A DNA stretch of 64,000 nucleotides from Zanthoxylum bungeanum (Eukaryota > Streptophyta > Magnoliopsida > Sapindales > Rutaceae), in contig SKCR01049630.1 of NCBI GenBank assembly GCA_019454045.1, positions 186,001 to 250,000 of the forward strand, read 5' to 3'. Shown piece after piece: positions 10,976 through 23,646 of this stretch (positions are counted from its first letter, which is position 1; every line of letters begins with the position of its first letter). The notes under the pieces were generated by a model. It was not told where the DNA came from. It was given only the letters and a program-made list of their open reading frames with translations, and did no database searches. The translations under genes were made by a program, and so were the position numbers.

Positions 10976-11468
10976 AAATCTCTTCCATGTTCTGTTTCAT
11001 CCTCACTGTTTCTATCCCATATCCCCATGCAAAAAACTTGGTGGTCAATAGTTTGGAGGACAAAACTTTCGGGTAGTCATGAGTTGATCATGTAGGTAGG
11101 TGGTGGAATAGATTGGTAGTTCGGTATAGGGTTTCTGTGTGTGTTGGGTTGTTCTTTTTCTAGGTCGGGTATTTTATGGGTGTCAATGAGGTCTTAGATC
11201 TCATTCCTCAGGCGGGCACAGTTGTCAGTGTCGTGGCCTTTTGCTGATGGTAGTGACAGTATAGGTTTAGGTTGAGGTGGGTGGCGCAGGGTTTGGAAGT
11301 GGTCTAGGTTCTAAAGGTTTCAGGAATCATTGTCTCTTCAGTTTTTCAAAAACCTTTGACAAAGGTCTGCCCAGATTGGAGAATCGCCTGTTTTTTATGG
11401 CAGCGACCTCAGTAAGAGCGGGTTTGGTTCCTGAAGGCCCCCTGAGGGTTCTTTTATTCTGGCAATAA

Positions 11469-11606
11469 AACTTTCTGTTCTAAGCTTCTTATTCCTCGAT
11501 ATCCATGACAGTTTCTCTTAACTGTCAAAAGTCATTGAACTTTCTGTTCTAAGCTTCTTATTCCTCGATATCCATGACAGTTTCTCTTAACTGTCAAAAG
11601 TCATTG
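11469..11606. repeat. Perfect 69-bp tandem duplication in gag
   Basis: Bases 11469-11537 and 11538-11606 are identical (start AACTTTCTGTTC, end AAAAGTCATTG). The length is 23 codons, so it would not by itself break the frame. Perfect identity inside a badly decayed gag suggests a recent event. Confidence 0.95.
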
Positions 11607-11609
11607 ATC

Positions 11610-12397
11610 ATGAAGGTCATCCTTCTCATCTTGTTATAAATGGAGGGCTTGGTGCCCTTAATGATCATTTTAATCTGGTCCTTCTCCGATGGACGAGTCT
11701 GTATCTTCAAGAGCTGGCTTCTCTAGCGATCCACATAATCTTTGAAAATCTGATCTGGCTTCTGTTTGGTGTTTTCTAGGTCACGGAGTGACAAGTCTAT
11801 CTCCAGATCTGTGACATATTGGTTCAAAAAGGCCTCTGCCAATGCCCTCCAGTCATCCCTGATCTTTGTCTCCAGGCCATGATACCATACTACGGGCGCC
11901 CCTTCCAGTGACATCTCAAACATTTTCTGCACCTGACGCTTCGACAAACCCACTGAACTCATCACTGAAACATATTATCGGAGATGGACCCTTGGATCTT
12001 CGTTTCCATTTAACTTGGCCATGTTAGACATCTTAAACTGAGGAGGCAACTGTTCTTCGAAAGTCATCGCATCGTAGTCTAATAGATCATCATGTTTACC
12101 CTTCAGCTTGTGGGTAACTAACTCTACTTGCTCTCTGAGTTTCTTTAGTTCTACCTGAGACCCGGCTACCCTTCCCGCAGCATACTCAGCCATGTCATCA
12201 TCAAAGATAGGGATTTCTTCACTCACCCTGTTCGAGGACACCTCACACCTGTCATTCTCATTGTCTTCTGTTTCTACTGTGCGGGGTACAGCTAGACTGG
12301 CCACAGCGTTGGTCAAAGCTTGTAGTTGCTCGGTAATGTTGGTGATGTTGGACTCTAATTGATCCATGCGAGAATCTTCACTGCCTGACGCATTCAT
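11610..12397 (-). pseudogene. Element B gag
   Basis: The frame opens at an ATG (12397) and reads MNASGSEDSRMDQLESNIT. A predicted coiled coil (TNITEQLQALTNAV) is followed by an acidic middle and then PPQFKMSNMAKLNGNEDPRVHLR. After a frameshift near 11970 the gag capsid-type domain continues (SLEGAPVVWYHGLETKI, WRALAEAFLNQYV, DLENTKQKPDQIFKDYVDR). Capsid-type gag forms the particle that packages the RNA. The part below 11720, toward protease, is degenerate and contains the 69-bp duplication. No intact zinc knuckle was found in the decayed stretch 10980-11470. Confidence 0.75.
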
Positions 12398-13556
12398 GCT
12401 TGCTATACTCTGTTTGACAAGTCTTCCTTCTTCTCTAACCCAACGGATATCTATGATGGTTGTTAAGACAATGAGTTAACATGATGCGTGTATACATGCG
12501 ATGCATGAGAGGCATGAGATGAGATGCATATGGTATCAAAACAGCATATATCCTTCCGACCTTATTCCTCCCACACTCGGGGTAAGTCCATTTCTACCCT
12601 AGGTATGGCTTATTTTATGCACCAGTGTGGGGTACACAAAATTGTTCTCTCCTACGCTACAGGGGTTAACCTTGGCTACCTCAGTCCCTTTCCATCGGTA
12701 AAAGACAAAGACCGTCCATTTACAATATTTACTAAGCCTATTATGGGGATCGTGTCATTATCTAGAAATGATGAATTGGGCCCTCGGTAATCACGGTTGT
12801 GGGGATGGACTGAGAGGTATCCAAAAGTATACAAATATGCCATAATAAGGCGTACCCTTCCTTGATGAAACCAGTGCGGATATCGGACTCATGTTTCTGG
12901 CATATTCGGATCATGTTTGGATCTTCTAAGTTCATCAAGGTTTTCGTACAAGTTGGCCCGTTATCATTTTAAAGTGTTCACTCAGATTATCGCGAGGTGC
13001 AAATTGTCCCAGTTGAAAAGGCGTAAAAGGTTTACACTTTTACGATAAGGTGGCTAAATAACTTCAAATGATATGGGGCCCAAACACAAGGTGGCCCTTT
13101 GTTATTTTGAAGACTTTTGGCCCAATCATCATAAGATACAAACTCATCCCAGTTTAAATGGCCCAACAAGTTCGTATCCTATGACGAGAACTCCAAATGG
13201 ATCCATATGAAAATGGTCCCAAACACAAGCATGGTAGGTAGCTTCTATAGGACATATAACAATGGTTCATATATGGGCTTATAAGGGTACAGATAAAGGC
13301 TCTCGCCGGTAAAGGGTTGCTCACAACTAGGTCTCCCCACTCAAGGTCGAGCGACCAAGTGAGTGTACATTTTTTAAACTCTAAGGTACGTGCCAACGAG
13401 TGATGATGCCACATATGATCCGCCGCCTTGAGTGAAAATGACTTCACGATACATGACACCATCGGGGTAATAAGGGTATGCAAAATATATGAGACTTGGG
13501 TAACCAAAGCCAAAGCCACGGACACTACAAGGCATTATTTCGGGGCCGATTCTCTA
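12398..13556 (-). other. Element B 5' leader
   Basis: This is untranslated sequence between the primer site and the gag start. Short reading frames on both strands show no recognisable domain, and nothing else is seen here. Confidence 0.6.
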
Positions 13557-13574
13557 TCCATAGTGGAGTCACCA
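13557..13574 (-). other. Primer binding site of element B
   Basis: The minus strand reads TGGTGACTCCACTATGGA two bases after the LTR end CCTACA. This is close to the TGGCGACTCCACTGGGGA type site of Tat elements, and its position is exactly as expected. Confidence 0.75.
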
Positions 13575-13576
13575 TC

Positions 13577-15232
13577 TGTAGGAGTGAAGTGGGGTTTACT
13601 GCTATGCATATGATGTTTGGCGACCACGACACTGTTGGGATCGCATCCCGTAGAGAGTACGAAGTAGCCCGCGGAGGACTAAACTAGAGAATAAAAGAGT
13701 CACTACCAAGTGTGAACTGGGAAATGATTTAAGGCCGCATTCACCCTTCGCAAGGGAAGACCTAAAACCATTGGGTTCGGAATGGTCCCTTACTTATGCC
13801 AGTATAATAGACGGGTTCACACAATGGTATAACCAAGTCTTATGCAGCACATGCAAGATAATTCAAATTTACACACCCATAAACATGAATATAAATAAAA
13901 GCAAATAAAAAGCATATTAAATAAATAAATATGATTATAATGATAATCAAAAGCAGAAAAAGCTTTAATAATAAATGCAAATAATTAATCCCAACGTATA
14001 ATGCAAAATAAATAACTAAAGAGGCAAAAAAATATAAAGAAAGAGGTTGTCCAGTGTGTGCGCGTTCGTGTAGTGTTCGTAAATGAGTTCGAACGAAGTG
14101 TTCCAGAGAGTTCATGTTCGTGTAACGTTTGAAGATGCGTTCGAACTGAGTGAGGCATAATACTTGCGTTCGAATTGCATTCGAAAACGCGTTCGAACGT
14201 TCTTACAAAAAAATAGCACCAATAAACATTCATATGTGAATATTTCCCGAGTGGTAGGTGGAGTTGAATCCCAAGTACAGACCGCACTACCGTCCATTCA
14301 GATTCGGCTACGGAATTTATGTCTGGGTTTCCATCCGATATACCACAAAGGATAATACCACACATAACGTCAATGCAATATAAACGGGCATAAAAAAGGA
14401 CGAAATAATAAAATAACAATAAAATTAAATAGACAAAAAGTTAAATGATAAAATAAATGCGATAAATAAAAAGATAAATAACAAATTAAATGCGAAATAA
14501 AAATAAACACTAAAATAAATACGAAATAATAAAAAAATGATAAATAAAGAAACTAAATGCAGGATAATAAATAACAGTAAATAGACAGAAAGATAAATAA
14601 CAAAAATAAAAGAAAGAAAATGTGACCAAAAGATTTGGTCGTCTTTAATGTAGGACTTCGCATACCCGGTTGTACGTATTGCACGTCCAACCAGGCATGC
14701 CGTATCCGGAACTATAAAATAAATATAGTAAAATGTGCCCTCAGGTCTTACATTTTAAGTTCCTTCTCAGAAGTGCGTTAGGCCATCGCCGAAAGGATTA
14801 AAGCTTACTGTATTTCTGGTTTGCTTGTTCGTTGTTTCTGCTTACCGTTTCACCGTTTCTGCTCGTTATTTCACTATTTTTTTTACTGCTGTTTTCTATT
14901 TTTGGCTGCTATTTTTATGGTTTTGGGGACAGTTTTTTGGACTGATTTTCAGTGGTTTATAGGATATTTTCACGGTTATTGAGGGCTTTGGTGGCTGGTG
15001 TCAATGGATTGTATGGTCTTTAATGGGTTACAAGGATTTTGGGCCGAAGCTAAGGTTTGAAACAGAAACTGACTGAGCGAATCCGAGGCGGGCTAGTGAG
15101 TCTGAATCTAGTGAGGTGCTAACTTTGGAGGCTTTCTTTCCGGCATTCGTTTCCCGCGACTTCCATAACTTTTCAAGTAGTGCCTCCATACGAGGCTCAT
15201 CATTGAGCTTATGTAAAAATGCAGTGCCTACA
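13577..15232 (-). mobile_element. Element B 5' LTR
   Basis: The LTR of 1656 bp begins TGTAGGCACTGC and ends CACTCCTACA, giving a 6-bp terminal inverted repeat. Its outer 235 bp match the 3' LTR. About 400 bp containing the TATA box are missing near 14993 compared with the 3' LTR. The middle (13900-14650) is made of AT-rich TAAATAAA-type runs. Bases 14045-14205 hold repeated GTTCGAA and CGTTCG motifs. No gene is present. Confidence 0.85.
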
Positions 15233-15571
15233 CTATCAACTTAGTGTGTGCTAGAAGATAAGCCAGCCATATGTTCCTATCACATAAGACCCATTAGAGA
15301 ATGCGAGTTCCCATACCGGACTTGCGTATTCTAATCTTGACTATTTCATTACCATTTCGACCCACCCTAACATTCTGATGCCTCAACTCAGTTCACTTCT
15401 CTGAACAACTTCACTCATCGGGCCGATCGAAAAATGTGAACCGACCCCGACCTCTAAGTTGGATCTGACATCCATGTTCCTTGGGGTAGGGCCCCTGGAC
15501 CTCGGGAATGGAAATCTCTTTCATACCCTTCCTTGGGATTCTGACTTACGGACCGATAACCACCATCAACA
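15233..15571 (-). mobile_element. Element D 3' LTR, outer part
   Basis: It matches 53650-53996 (D 5' LTR), for example GTGTGCTAGAAGATAA, GAGTTCCCATACCGGACTTG and the end ACCACCATCAACA. The rest of this LTR was cut off by the insertion of element B at CTATCAACT. Confidence 0.85.
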
Positions 15572-15588
15572 TCTGTCCCCTAGTTCTC
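15572..15588 (-). other. Polypurine tract of element D
   Basis: The minus strand reads GAGAACTAGGGGACAGA immediately before the LTR start TGTTGATGG. Confidence 0.65.
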
Positions 15589-16083
15589 GTATTGATGAGT
15601 AAGTGAGTTGGTGCCGGGAACTATAAAAAGGATGGTGGTGCATGAAGCCGGAGACTAATCCGACGTCCTAAAGTTGATACTCTCATGGACACCCATATTA
15701 CTTCAACTTATAACGGGTATCACAACTGCAAGCTTCAATGCTTATTGTGAAGGAATCCATATCGGGTCTCTAGCCCTAATCTAGCATCTTTCCTTCTGAT
15801 CCATAACTTGGTCATCTCTCCCACTAAGCCTTTTCTGATCGAAAAGGTTGACTCAGACTAGCCTTGGTCAGTCAATCCTTTTGGCTTTACTTAAAGAAAC
15901 TGATCTTATGCCTCCTCGGGTAGATGCATGCTCTCATCATGCTACTAACTCGAGAGGAAATGATTCACAGAGTCCTGCAAAACAGAAAAAAAAAATACAG
16001 AGGAACAAAACCACAGAGTCCTGCTCTCGGTGGGACACAAACCGACCCTAAACCTCAATAAACACTTGGCCACAAGAGAATGT
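15589..16083 (-). other. Element D 3' region, no gene seen
   Basis: This is unique-looking sequence between D's polypurine tract and the first nested Copia LTR fragment. A 67-codon plus-strand reading frame at 15848-16051 has no recognisable domain. Nothing else is seen. Confidence 0.4.
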
Positions 16084-16773
16084 TGTGTATCAAATCCAAT
16101 TTAATTTATTGCCAACCACTTATATCAATTGTTGACAATTGATGTAAGTCATGGGTCCCACCGATTTAATTCCAAATCTAGTTGGCTTACACAACAAACT
16201 TTGGGCTCGGGTTCGTTTAATCCGATTAAACGAAATTTCTGTCGTGATGCAATTAAATCTAATTTAATTAAATAATAATACCAGTAAAAATATTACGGAA
16301 GTCGCTCGCGAATTAATTCCAAATTAATTCGTTCGCTAGGATTAAAATCCAATTTAATTGCGCTTTGAAATCTGATTTCATTTAATATATCCAATATATT
16401 ATTTTAGGTAAAATAAATTAAATAGTAAAATCCAATTTCACTATTAAATTTATTTTGCCGATTAATTCCAAATTAATCGCGTTCTCTCTCCTCGACGAAT
16501 TTAATCCCAGATAAATTCTCGACGTAATTAATCCCAGATTAATTCTTTCTTTGAAAATTAATCCCAAATTAATTCTTAAATATTTCTCTGATAATTAATC
16601 CCAGATTAATTTTTGCCGTAATTAATCTCAGATTAATTTTCTCTCTTGATAATTAATCCCATATTAAATATCTGTTCGAGTCAAATATCATCGGTGAATC
16701 TTTGGGATGCTACCCAAGAGATCCTTGGATATGTTGGCAGTAAATACGGTCATCGGAATATCCGAAATGTGCG
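16084..16773 (-). mobile_element. Copia I: truncated 3' LTR fragment
   Basis: It aligns with 47541-48225 of Copia I's 5' LTR, from TGTGTATCAAATCCAATTTA to the CATCGGTGAATCTTTGGGATG block. It lacks both LTR ends: the left 530 bp are missing, and the right side is interrupted at 16773 by the exact terminus of a plus-oriented LTR (J). Bases 16215-16680 contain the palindrome train described in the findings. Confidence 0.8.
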
Positions 16774-18612
16774 TGTTGGACAATTATGACACATAGCGTC
16801 ACTATTTGTACAGATCATGGTGTTGTTGTACAAATTAACTATGTGACAAAAGAGATTGCACTCTTATCATTTGTGATCACCTAGATGTATAAATGATTAG
16901 AGGTCCTTATGATTTGTTCCTGGATTGAGAATGATATGAGACAATATCAGTCCACGAAGGATAAATCATTAAATATCCATGGTCAGAGCATTGTCGAGAT
17001 TGGACATCGATAAATGTGTAAAAGACTAGTATTACACTTGTGCGCGTTGTGAGGGCAAAACGACATAGTTCTCATATATTTGGGTATAGGATACTCATGC
17101 AAGTGTAATAGGAGGTTGTGTTTCACCGATGGTACGGGAAACAGCTTCGCTCTGGATAGACCCCTCGGAATTCCATTGGTAGTATGACTATGTGTCTATG
17201 GAAATCCGAAATCAGGGTAGGTGTATTTGGTCTTAACCTGAGACTTGCACCGCTAATGCATACGAAAATCAATATACTTTGGTTGAGGTCGTCCAAGGCT
17301 TTAACAGGTTCTGTGTATGCCAATTCTGGGTATATCAAGAATCGTAGTGTGTTGGGTGTGATGTCAAGACGGAAGTGTCACTTCAGTCATATGGAGATGA
17401 TGGTCACGTAGGATATGGTACTGGTTCTTTTAAGTGCTGCAACCATCGCGATAATATGACTAGGTCATAGTTATTCGATATATAGACTAGTTACCAGACA
17501 TCCGATATGTGCTTCGTACGGGGCAGACACATTTCCAGCCACAGGCCTAGCACGTGATCATCCGATGTTGGACAGAAATACGCAATACTTTGGTATATTA
17601 CGCTTGATATAGATCATTTATTCCTGTAAGGATATTTCCGGAGAATTGGATAGGCATGGCGCTTTTCTAGAGGCCAACCTTCTCTTGTAAATCGGTACAA
17701 ACGTAGTACTTGGTACTTACGTGTTCGAATAGTCCGACGACCGAATTTACTGCCAACATATCCGGAGATCTTATGGGTCGCTTCTCAAAGATTCACTGAT
17801 GACGTATGACTCGCACTCTAAATTAATCTGGGATTAATTAGAAGAGAGAGAAAATTAATCTGTGATTAATTACGGACATATTTTATCTGGGATAAAATAT
17901 CATTTAAAAGAGAGATAACGGTTAATTTAGAATTAATCGGTAAATTAATATATTTGATATATTCAACGAAATTGGATTTCGACGCGGAATTAAAATTAGA
18001 TTTTAATTCGGGCGAAAGAATTAATTTAGAATTAATTCGTTAGCGACGTGAATAGTGATTTCGCTAGGCGTAATCATTTAATTACGATGCAACGGAAAAT
18101 TCGTTAATTTGGAATTAGCGAACCCGAGCCCGGGATTATTTGGGAGCGCACTCGCATTTCGAATTCGAGTGCGGCAAATCAAATCAAGCTTCAAATCATT
18201 AGTCGCATCAAGCGTCAAATCAAATGTCACTTTGAGTGATGTGACAACTTGTCACTTGATTTGATTGATTGATGGAAGTTGATGACTAGTATTTAATGCT
18301 ATTTTGGAGCCAAAAATTGAGTTGACTTTTGGAAAGCCTTTACACAAATTTGGTATATGTTTGTTTTTGATTTTGGAAATCAAATTAACAAAATACACAA
18401 CTTCTCTCCTTCTCTCTATTTCTTCTATCTCTCACGCCCAAACCAGTGGGTTTTTCCTTCTGTTTTGCCGAGCAGTGTGGGAAGCTTGGAGTGTGATTTT
18501 GTGGCAAAATCACAAGTGCTAGCACACTTACGAGACATGAGAAGGTGATAGGGAAGTCCACCCATGAGCCGGGAACCATTCGACGAAGCTTGGAGCTTGA
18601 CGAAAGAACCAA
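16774..18612 (+). mobile_element. Copia J: plus-oriented LTR, U3 end intact
   Basis: It begins TGTTGGACAATTATGACACA, the exact U3 terminus of the family (compare the reverse complement of H's LTR end at 44735). It continues in plus orientation through the conserved ATACTCATGCAAGTGTAATA region, the palindrome train (17815-18130) and a U5 part with CAAGTGCTAGCACAC (18513). It is cut at about 18608-18616, where H's minus-strand pol begins; CAAAAGG is shared at the junction. No partner LTR or internal plus-strand sequence is seen. Confidence 0.8.
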
Positions 18613-21169
18613 AAGGTTTCCGTTTAAGGTAAGCGATTTTGACGTTCAGCTGCCATATTTCATAAATGAAACATGTAGCATCAGCAAGCATTATCCAAAT
18701 GGATTTAACCATGGCAACGAGTAAAAGGTTTCATCGTAATCGACACAATGTTGATAACGATACCTTTTCGCTACAAGCCTAGCTTTGTATGTTGGTATGT
18801 TGCCATCCATATATGTCGTCCTTGAAGACTCATATAGTACCAATAGGCACAATGCCTTTCGATACATCAACTAGTGTCCAAACTTAGTTGGTATACATGG
18901 AATCCATTTCGGACATCATGGCACTTTTCCATAATAGGGAGTCGATACCTTGTATCACTTCCTCAAACGTAGTCGGTTGGTCTTCCTCAATAAGATTGAC
19001 ATCTTTATGAGGTGAGATCAGAAACCCATACCTCTCAGGTTGTTTTCTGACTCTCTCCGACTTACGCGGTTCTTGTGTATATGAAGATTATTGGTATAGT
19101 TTCATCCTTGATGAACTATTTGTGTTCCATTAAGAAATCGGTGCCTGGAATAGTATTACTTCGATTTTCATCGAGTTTTACTTTCCTCCCACTTACCACT
19201 GCATATAGGTATTCCTCTTAGGAAAACCGCATACATTTTTCTCATGTGAGTTGTATAAGTATTATACTTTGGTTTCCCTAAGATAACCTACAATTTAGGC
19301 ACTTATCCAATTTGGGTTCGAGTTTGGTATCATCCAAACATATGCCTAGTATTCCCAAATCTTCAGGTATGAGAAAACCCGGTTTCTTTCCTGTTCATAT
19401 CTAATATGAAGTCTATCAAATAGATTTTTATGGAACCTTATTCAAAATAAGTTTTGCATTGTTTAATGCGTATCCCTTGAAGGAAAATGGTAGCTCAGAG
19501 TGACTCATGATTAACCTTATCATGTCTAACAAAATTCGGTTTCTCCGTTTGGACACACCGCCAAATTGACGTGTTCCGGGAGGAGTCCTCATTGAAAGAA
19601 TACTATACTCTTTTAATTATTCGAGAAAGTCATTGCTTAAGTATTTTCCATCATGGTCTAATCATGATGTTTAATATTTTAGCCGATCTGTTTGTCTAAT
19701 TTGTGTCGAAACTCTTTGAATTTATCAAAAGTTTCTGATTTATGTTTCAAAAGAAACACACAACCATAACGCGATGCCACATCCGTAAAGGTTACGAAGT
19801 GTTCATATCCACCTCTAGCCTAGCTAGAAATGGGCCCACTTACGTCACTATGAACGAGGGCTAACAGATCGGTGGCACTTGCACTTTTACCAAGTAAAAA
19901 GTATTTTAGGCACTTTGCCTAATAGACTAGATTCGTAGACATTATTTGAATGAAATCAAATTTTTCCTAGTACCCACTCTTCGAAAGTGTTGATATACGA
20001 GTCTTGTTTAATGTGTTCCAGACAACAATGCCACTTATAAGTTTCAACTGATTAAATCAGTTTGAGCTATTTGTTTGTCATGTTATACGTTTGAGATTCA
20101 TTTATATTCAAAATATAAATATTGTTATTCACATCTAATGTGCTTATCTCAATATCATCTTTATAAAATAAAACACTTTAGTGTTCAAGAATATAAAGGT
20201 ATACCCGCAATGGGTTAAACCCTGATATAGAGATAATGTTCCTAGTCAAACTAGTTACATTGTAACAGTTTCCTAATTTAAGTACGTACCTGAAGGGTAG
20301 TTCCTAAACTTAGGTATCTACGGTTAAAACAGCGACTCTTGTCCCATTTCTGACTCGTAGGTAAATCTCAACATATTTATGTACCACATTTAGTATCAAA
20401 ATCCAATTTTGAAACTAATAGCGAACATATTTATGACAAACATATTTGAAGTCGGAGCCTTGCCCGTCTTCACTTCCTTCATGTTTTCCTTGTCCATATG
20501 GCAGTCACGCTTCAGTGACCCCGTTTGCCACAGTTTAGGCAGACATCTTGGGATATGTCCTATGTCTTCCTAGAATACTGTGATGATATTGCCTTTGCCC
20601 CTTTTAGAAGCTCTGGCTCTGCCTCCTAGAGCGTAGCTGTCAATTCTCCAAGAATTTACTCTTGGTTCATAATGAACCTATCCCAGCTTTCGGGTAGAGA
20701 CTATAAGATCAAATCTTTAGTAGTCTCAGACACATAGGTAATGCCTAGCTAACCCAGCTGATCGATGTCAGCAATCATCTGCGACACCTAGTGCTCGACA
20801 GATGTACCCTCTGACATATGCAAGCTAAAGGGCTTCTTATGCAATTTGTACTTCTAAGATCTAAGAATAGATCTATGAAGATCTTTAATTTCATCATCAT
20901 GGTACAAAGATCTAATCCTTAACTTTGATGATAGAATTAAAGTGTCATTGCGTTAAGTATAACAGATTGAGCACTAAAGTTATCATCACATGAATATTCC
21001 AAATACCATGTTCTACTATTTGCTCAACTTCAGGCTTAGGCCCAAGAGGTTGTTCTATCAAATAGAATAACTTCTCAGTTTTCAGGACTATCCTGAGGTT
21101 TTATTCCCAATTTGAAAATTAAAGCCGTTAAAAAATATTTTTACCCAGGATTATGTTTTAAACACTAAT

Positions 21170-21420
21170 CTTTCAGTTATCTTGATTGCTATAGTCCAAC
21201 TATCCAATCAACGATTTCGGGTACTATTAAATATAATTATTACTATAGTCTAACTATATAATCAACTATAATTTAATTGTTTAATTCAAATATATTGATT
21301 ACTATAATCCAATTATATAATCAACTATCATTTGAAGTAGTTTGAATACAGTCCAACTGTTTCATTAAAACAACGATTAAATATTAGTCCAACTAATATA
21401 TTTAATTATTTGACGAAAAA
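21170..21420. repeat. AT-rich direct repeats in Copia H leader
   Basis: Several copies of a roughly 58-bp unit containing GATTACTATAGTCCAACTAT occur. The same array is present in G (36240-36600) and I (45240-45480). Many units are palindromes with a CCA loop (ATAGT-CCA-ACTAT). Confidence 0.8.
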
Positions 21421-21569
21421 TTGAAAGAGCGCGTATTGGCAAGTAACTAAACGAATATTGCAAATTTAATACTTGCCTCCCACTATTTTTCGGCGAGCCT
21501 CTAACCCTCTGTTGAGTACTCGGGAAACCTTATTTCCTAGTGGGCTAGGATCCCATTAAATAACACACA

Positions 21570-21574
21570 ATCTT
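21570..21574. other. Target site duplication of Copia G, left copy (ATCTT)
   Basis: ATCTT directly precedes the LTR start TGTTAGTGTTCC and recurs at 40829-40833 directly after the other LTR's end GTCCAACA. Confidence 0.9.
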
Positions 21575-23646
21575 TGTTAGTGTTCCTATAACATGCCAAT
21601 GATCTAATAAGCATGAAAACATGTTCATAAATTCAAAATAAGTTGCGGAATTACTTACATTGAATGGATTTGAGCTTTTAAAATTTTGAGAAGAAGATCC
21701 AAGATCCAAGATGCTTCCTTTGTTGATTCCAAGCTTTGAGTTAAAGATCTCCAAGATCCTTCCTTTGTTGATTCCAACCTTTAAGTGATGATTCCAACTC
21801 TTGAAGTAGTTTCCCTATCACCTTAGTTGATTTCGCCAAGTGCTAGCATTGTTGATTTTACCACAAAATCAAAGAGAGGGAGACAAGAAGCTCACGCCCA
21901 TGGTGGCTCCAAGTTCACGCCCATATGCCTTTCATTAGGGTTTCCATTTTGTTCCAAGTGTGTTTTGTGTGAAGCATACACAAGTGAAGAGAGAGAGAAG
22001 AATTTTAGGTAAAACCAATTTACCCTTTTACCTAAACAAGGTAGTTGGCTAAATGGTTTCACCAAAACCATTCCAAGGTAGTTAGATGGTGGGTGGCTTG
22101 GCATAAATGCCAACTACCCTCCCAACTACCACATGTGAAGTGGGCCCCACATTTGAATTCAAAATTCAAATGTCTCTACGAACATTTGCCGCGGCTCGGT
22201 TCCGTTTAATCCGATTAAACGAACTTTCGTCGCTAAATAATTAAATCTAATTTAATTAAATAACGATACCTCGCAAATATATTACGAATGTCGTTTATGA
22301 ATTAATTCTAAATTAATTCGTTCGTTCATATTAAAGTCCGACTTTAATTCCTTAATGAAATCCAATTCATATTAATATATCCAATATATTAATTTTAGCC
22401 CATACGAATAAATTAAATAGAAAAATCAAATTTAACTATTAAATTTATTTTACCGATTAATTCCAAATTAATCATGTTCTCTCTCTTCCGAACACATTTA
22501 ATCCCAGATTAAATAATACCTCAATTAATCCCAGATTAATTTTTTCTCTCTTAATTAATCCCAGATTAATTATCTCTCTTAATTAATCCCAGATTAATTC
22601 TAATTAAATCAACTTTCATCGGTGAATCTTTGGGAAGCGACCAGAGAGATCCCTGGATATGTTGGCAGTAAATACGGTCATCGGATTATCCGAATACGTG
22701 CGTACCTCGTACCACGTGCTTATCGATTTACAAGACATGGTTGGCTTCTAGCAAAGCAACGTGCCTACCCAATTCTCCAGAAATATTCTTACTGGAATAT
22801 ATAATCTATGTCAGGCATAGTATACGTAGTATTGCGTATTGCGATCCAGTATCTAACGTCACGTGCTAGGCCTGGGGCTGGAACTGTGTCTACCCCGTAC
22901 GAAGCACATGTCGGATGTCTGGTAACTAGTCTCTATAATCGGATATACATGACCTTGTCATAATACCCCGATGGCTGCAGCACTTAAGAGTACTAATACA
23001 GTATCGTACGTTACATCATCTCCACTATAACTAGAGTGACACTTCCGTCTTGACATCACACCCAATAATCTACGATTCTCAATATACCCAGAATTAGCGT
23101 ACACAGAACCGGTTAAAGCCCTCGACGACCGCAACTAGAGTATATCGATTGTCGCAAGTATTAACGGTGCAAGTCTCAGGTTAAGACCAAATACACCTAC
23201 CCTGATTTCGGACTTCCATAGACACATAGTCAGACTACCAATGGAATTCAGAGGGGTCTATCCAGAGCGAAGCTGTTTTCCGTACCATCGGTAAAACACA
23301 ACCTCCTATTACACTTGCATGAGTATCCTATACCCAAATATATGAGAACTATGCCATTACGCTTCCATAATACGCACAAGTGTAATACTAGTCTATTCCG
23401 CATTATCGATGTCCAGTCTCGACAGTACTATGACTATGGATATTTAATGATTAATCCTTTGTGGACTGATACTGTCTCATATCATCTCAATCCAGGAACT
23501 AATCATAAGGACCTCCTATCATTTATACATCAAGGTGATCTAATCACAAATGATAAGAGTGCAATTCCCTTTGTCACATAGTTAATTTGTACAACAACAC
23601 CATGATCTATACAAATAGTGACGCTATGGGTCATAACTGTCCAACA
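21575..23646 (-). mobile_element. Copia G 3' LTR (2072 bp)
   Basis: It starts TGTTAGTGTTCC and ends GTCCAACA on the plus strand. Matches to the 5' LTR run along the whole length with scattered substitutions and few indels. The palindrome train lies at 22195-22610. Small reading frames within it are not genes. Confidence 0.92.

Larger units (their letters stand above)
3915..15232 (-). mobile_element. Element B: Ty3/gypsy retrotransposon, Tat lineage (dual RNase H)
   Basis: This minus-strand element has 5' LTR 13577-15232, primer site 13557-13574, gag, protease, RT, RNase H, a second archaeal-type RNase H, integrase, a repeat-bearing 3' untranslated region, a polypurine tract and a 3' LTR ending at 4575. 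The LTR begins TGTAGG and ends CCTACA. The second RNase H (WKMYFDGAVNYKGAEIG) marks the Tat/Ogre/Retand branch. Every domain is split by frameshifts, so it is dead. The right end lies inside D's 3' LTR, so B is younger than D. The left end is rearranged against inverted element A, and no target duplication can be read there. Confidence 0.85.
18609..21574 (-). pseudogene. Copia H: decayed RT, integrase and gag
   Basis: This minus-strand relic is collinear with Copia G's interior (33780-36790). RT remnants lie at about 18650-19450. Integrase lies at about 19560-19900, where the minus strand reads ARGGYEHFVTFTDVASRYG and KSETFDKFKEFRHKL, in the style of Copia integrase. A gag zinc knuckle, CLNCGKRGH, lies near 20510-20550, and gag remnants reach about 21120. 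Numerous stops and indels break every part. Its RNase H and 3' LTR are absent, replaced by the inverted J LTR. The right edge, ATCTT at 21570-21574, is the target site duplicated by insertion of Copia G. Confidence 0.75.

Noticed and set aside
16774..18612. Direction change at 16774 as an assembly error
   Set aside because: The change falls exactly at an LTR terminus (TGTTGG), which points to a biological junction; an error cannot be fully excluded without reads.
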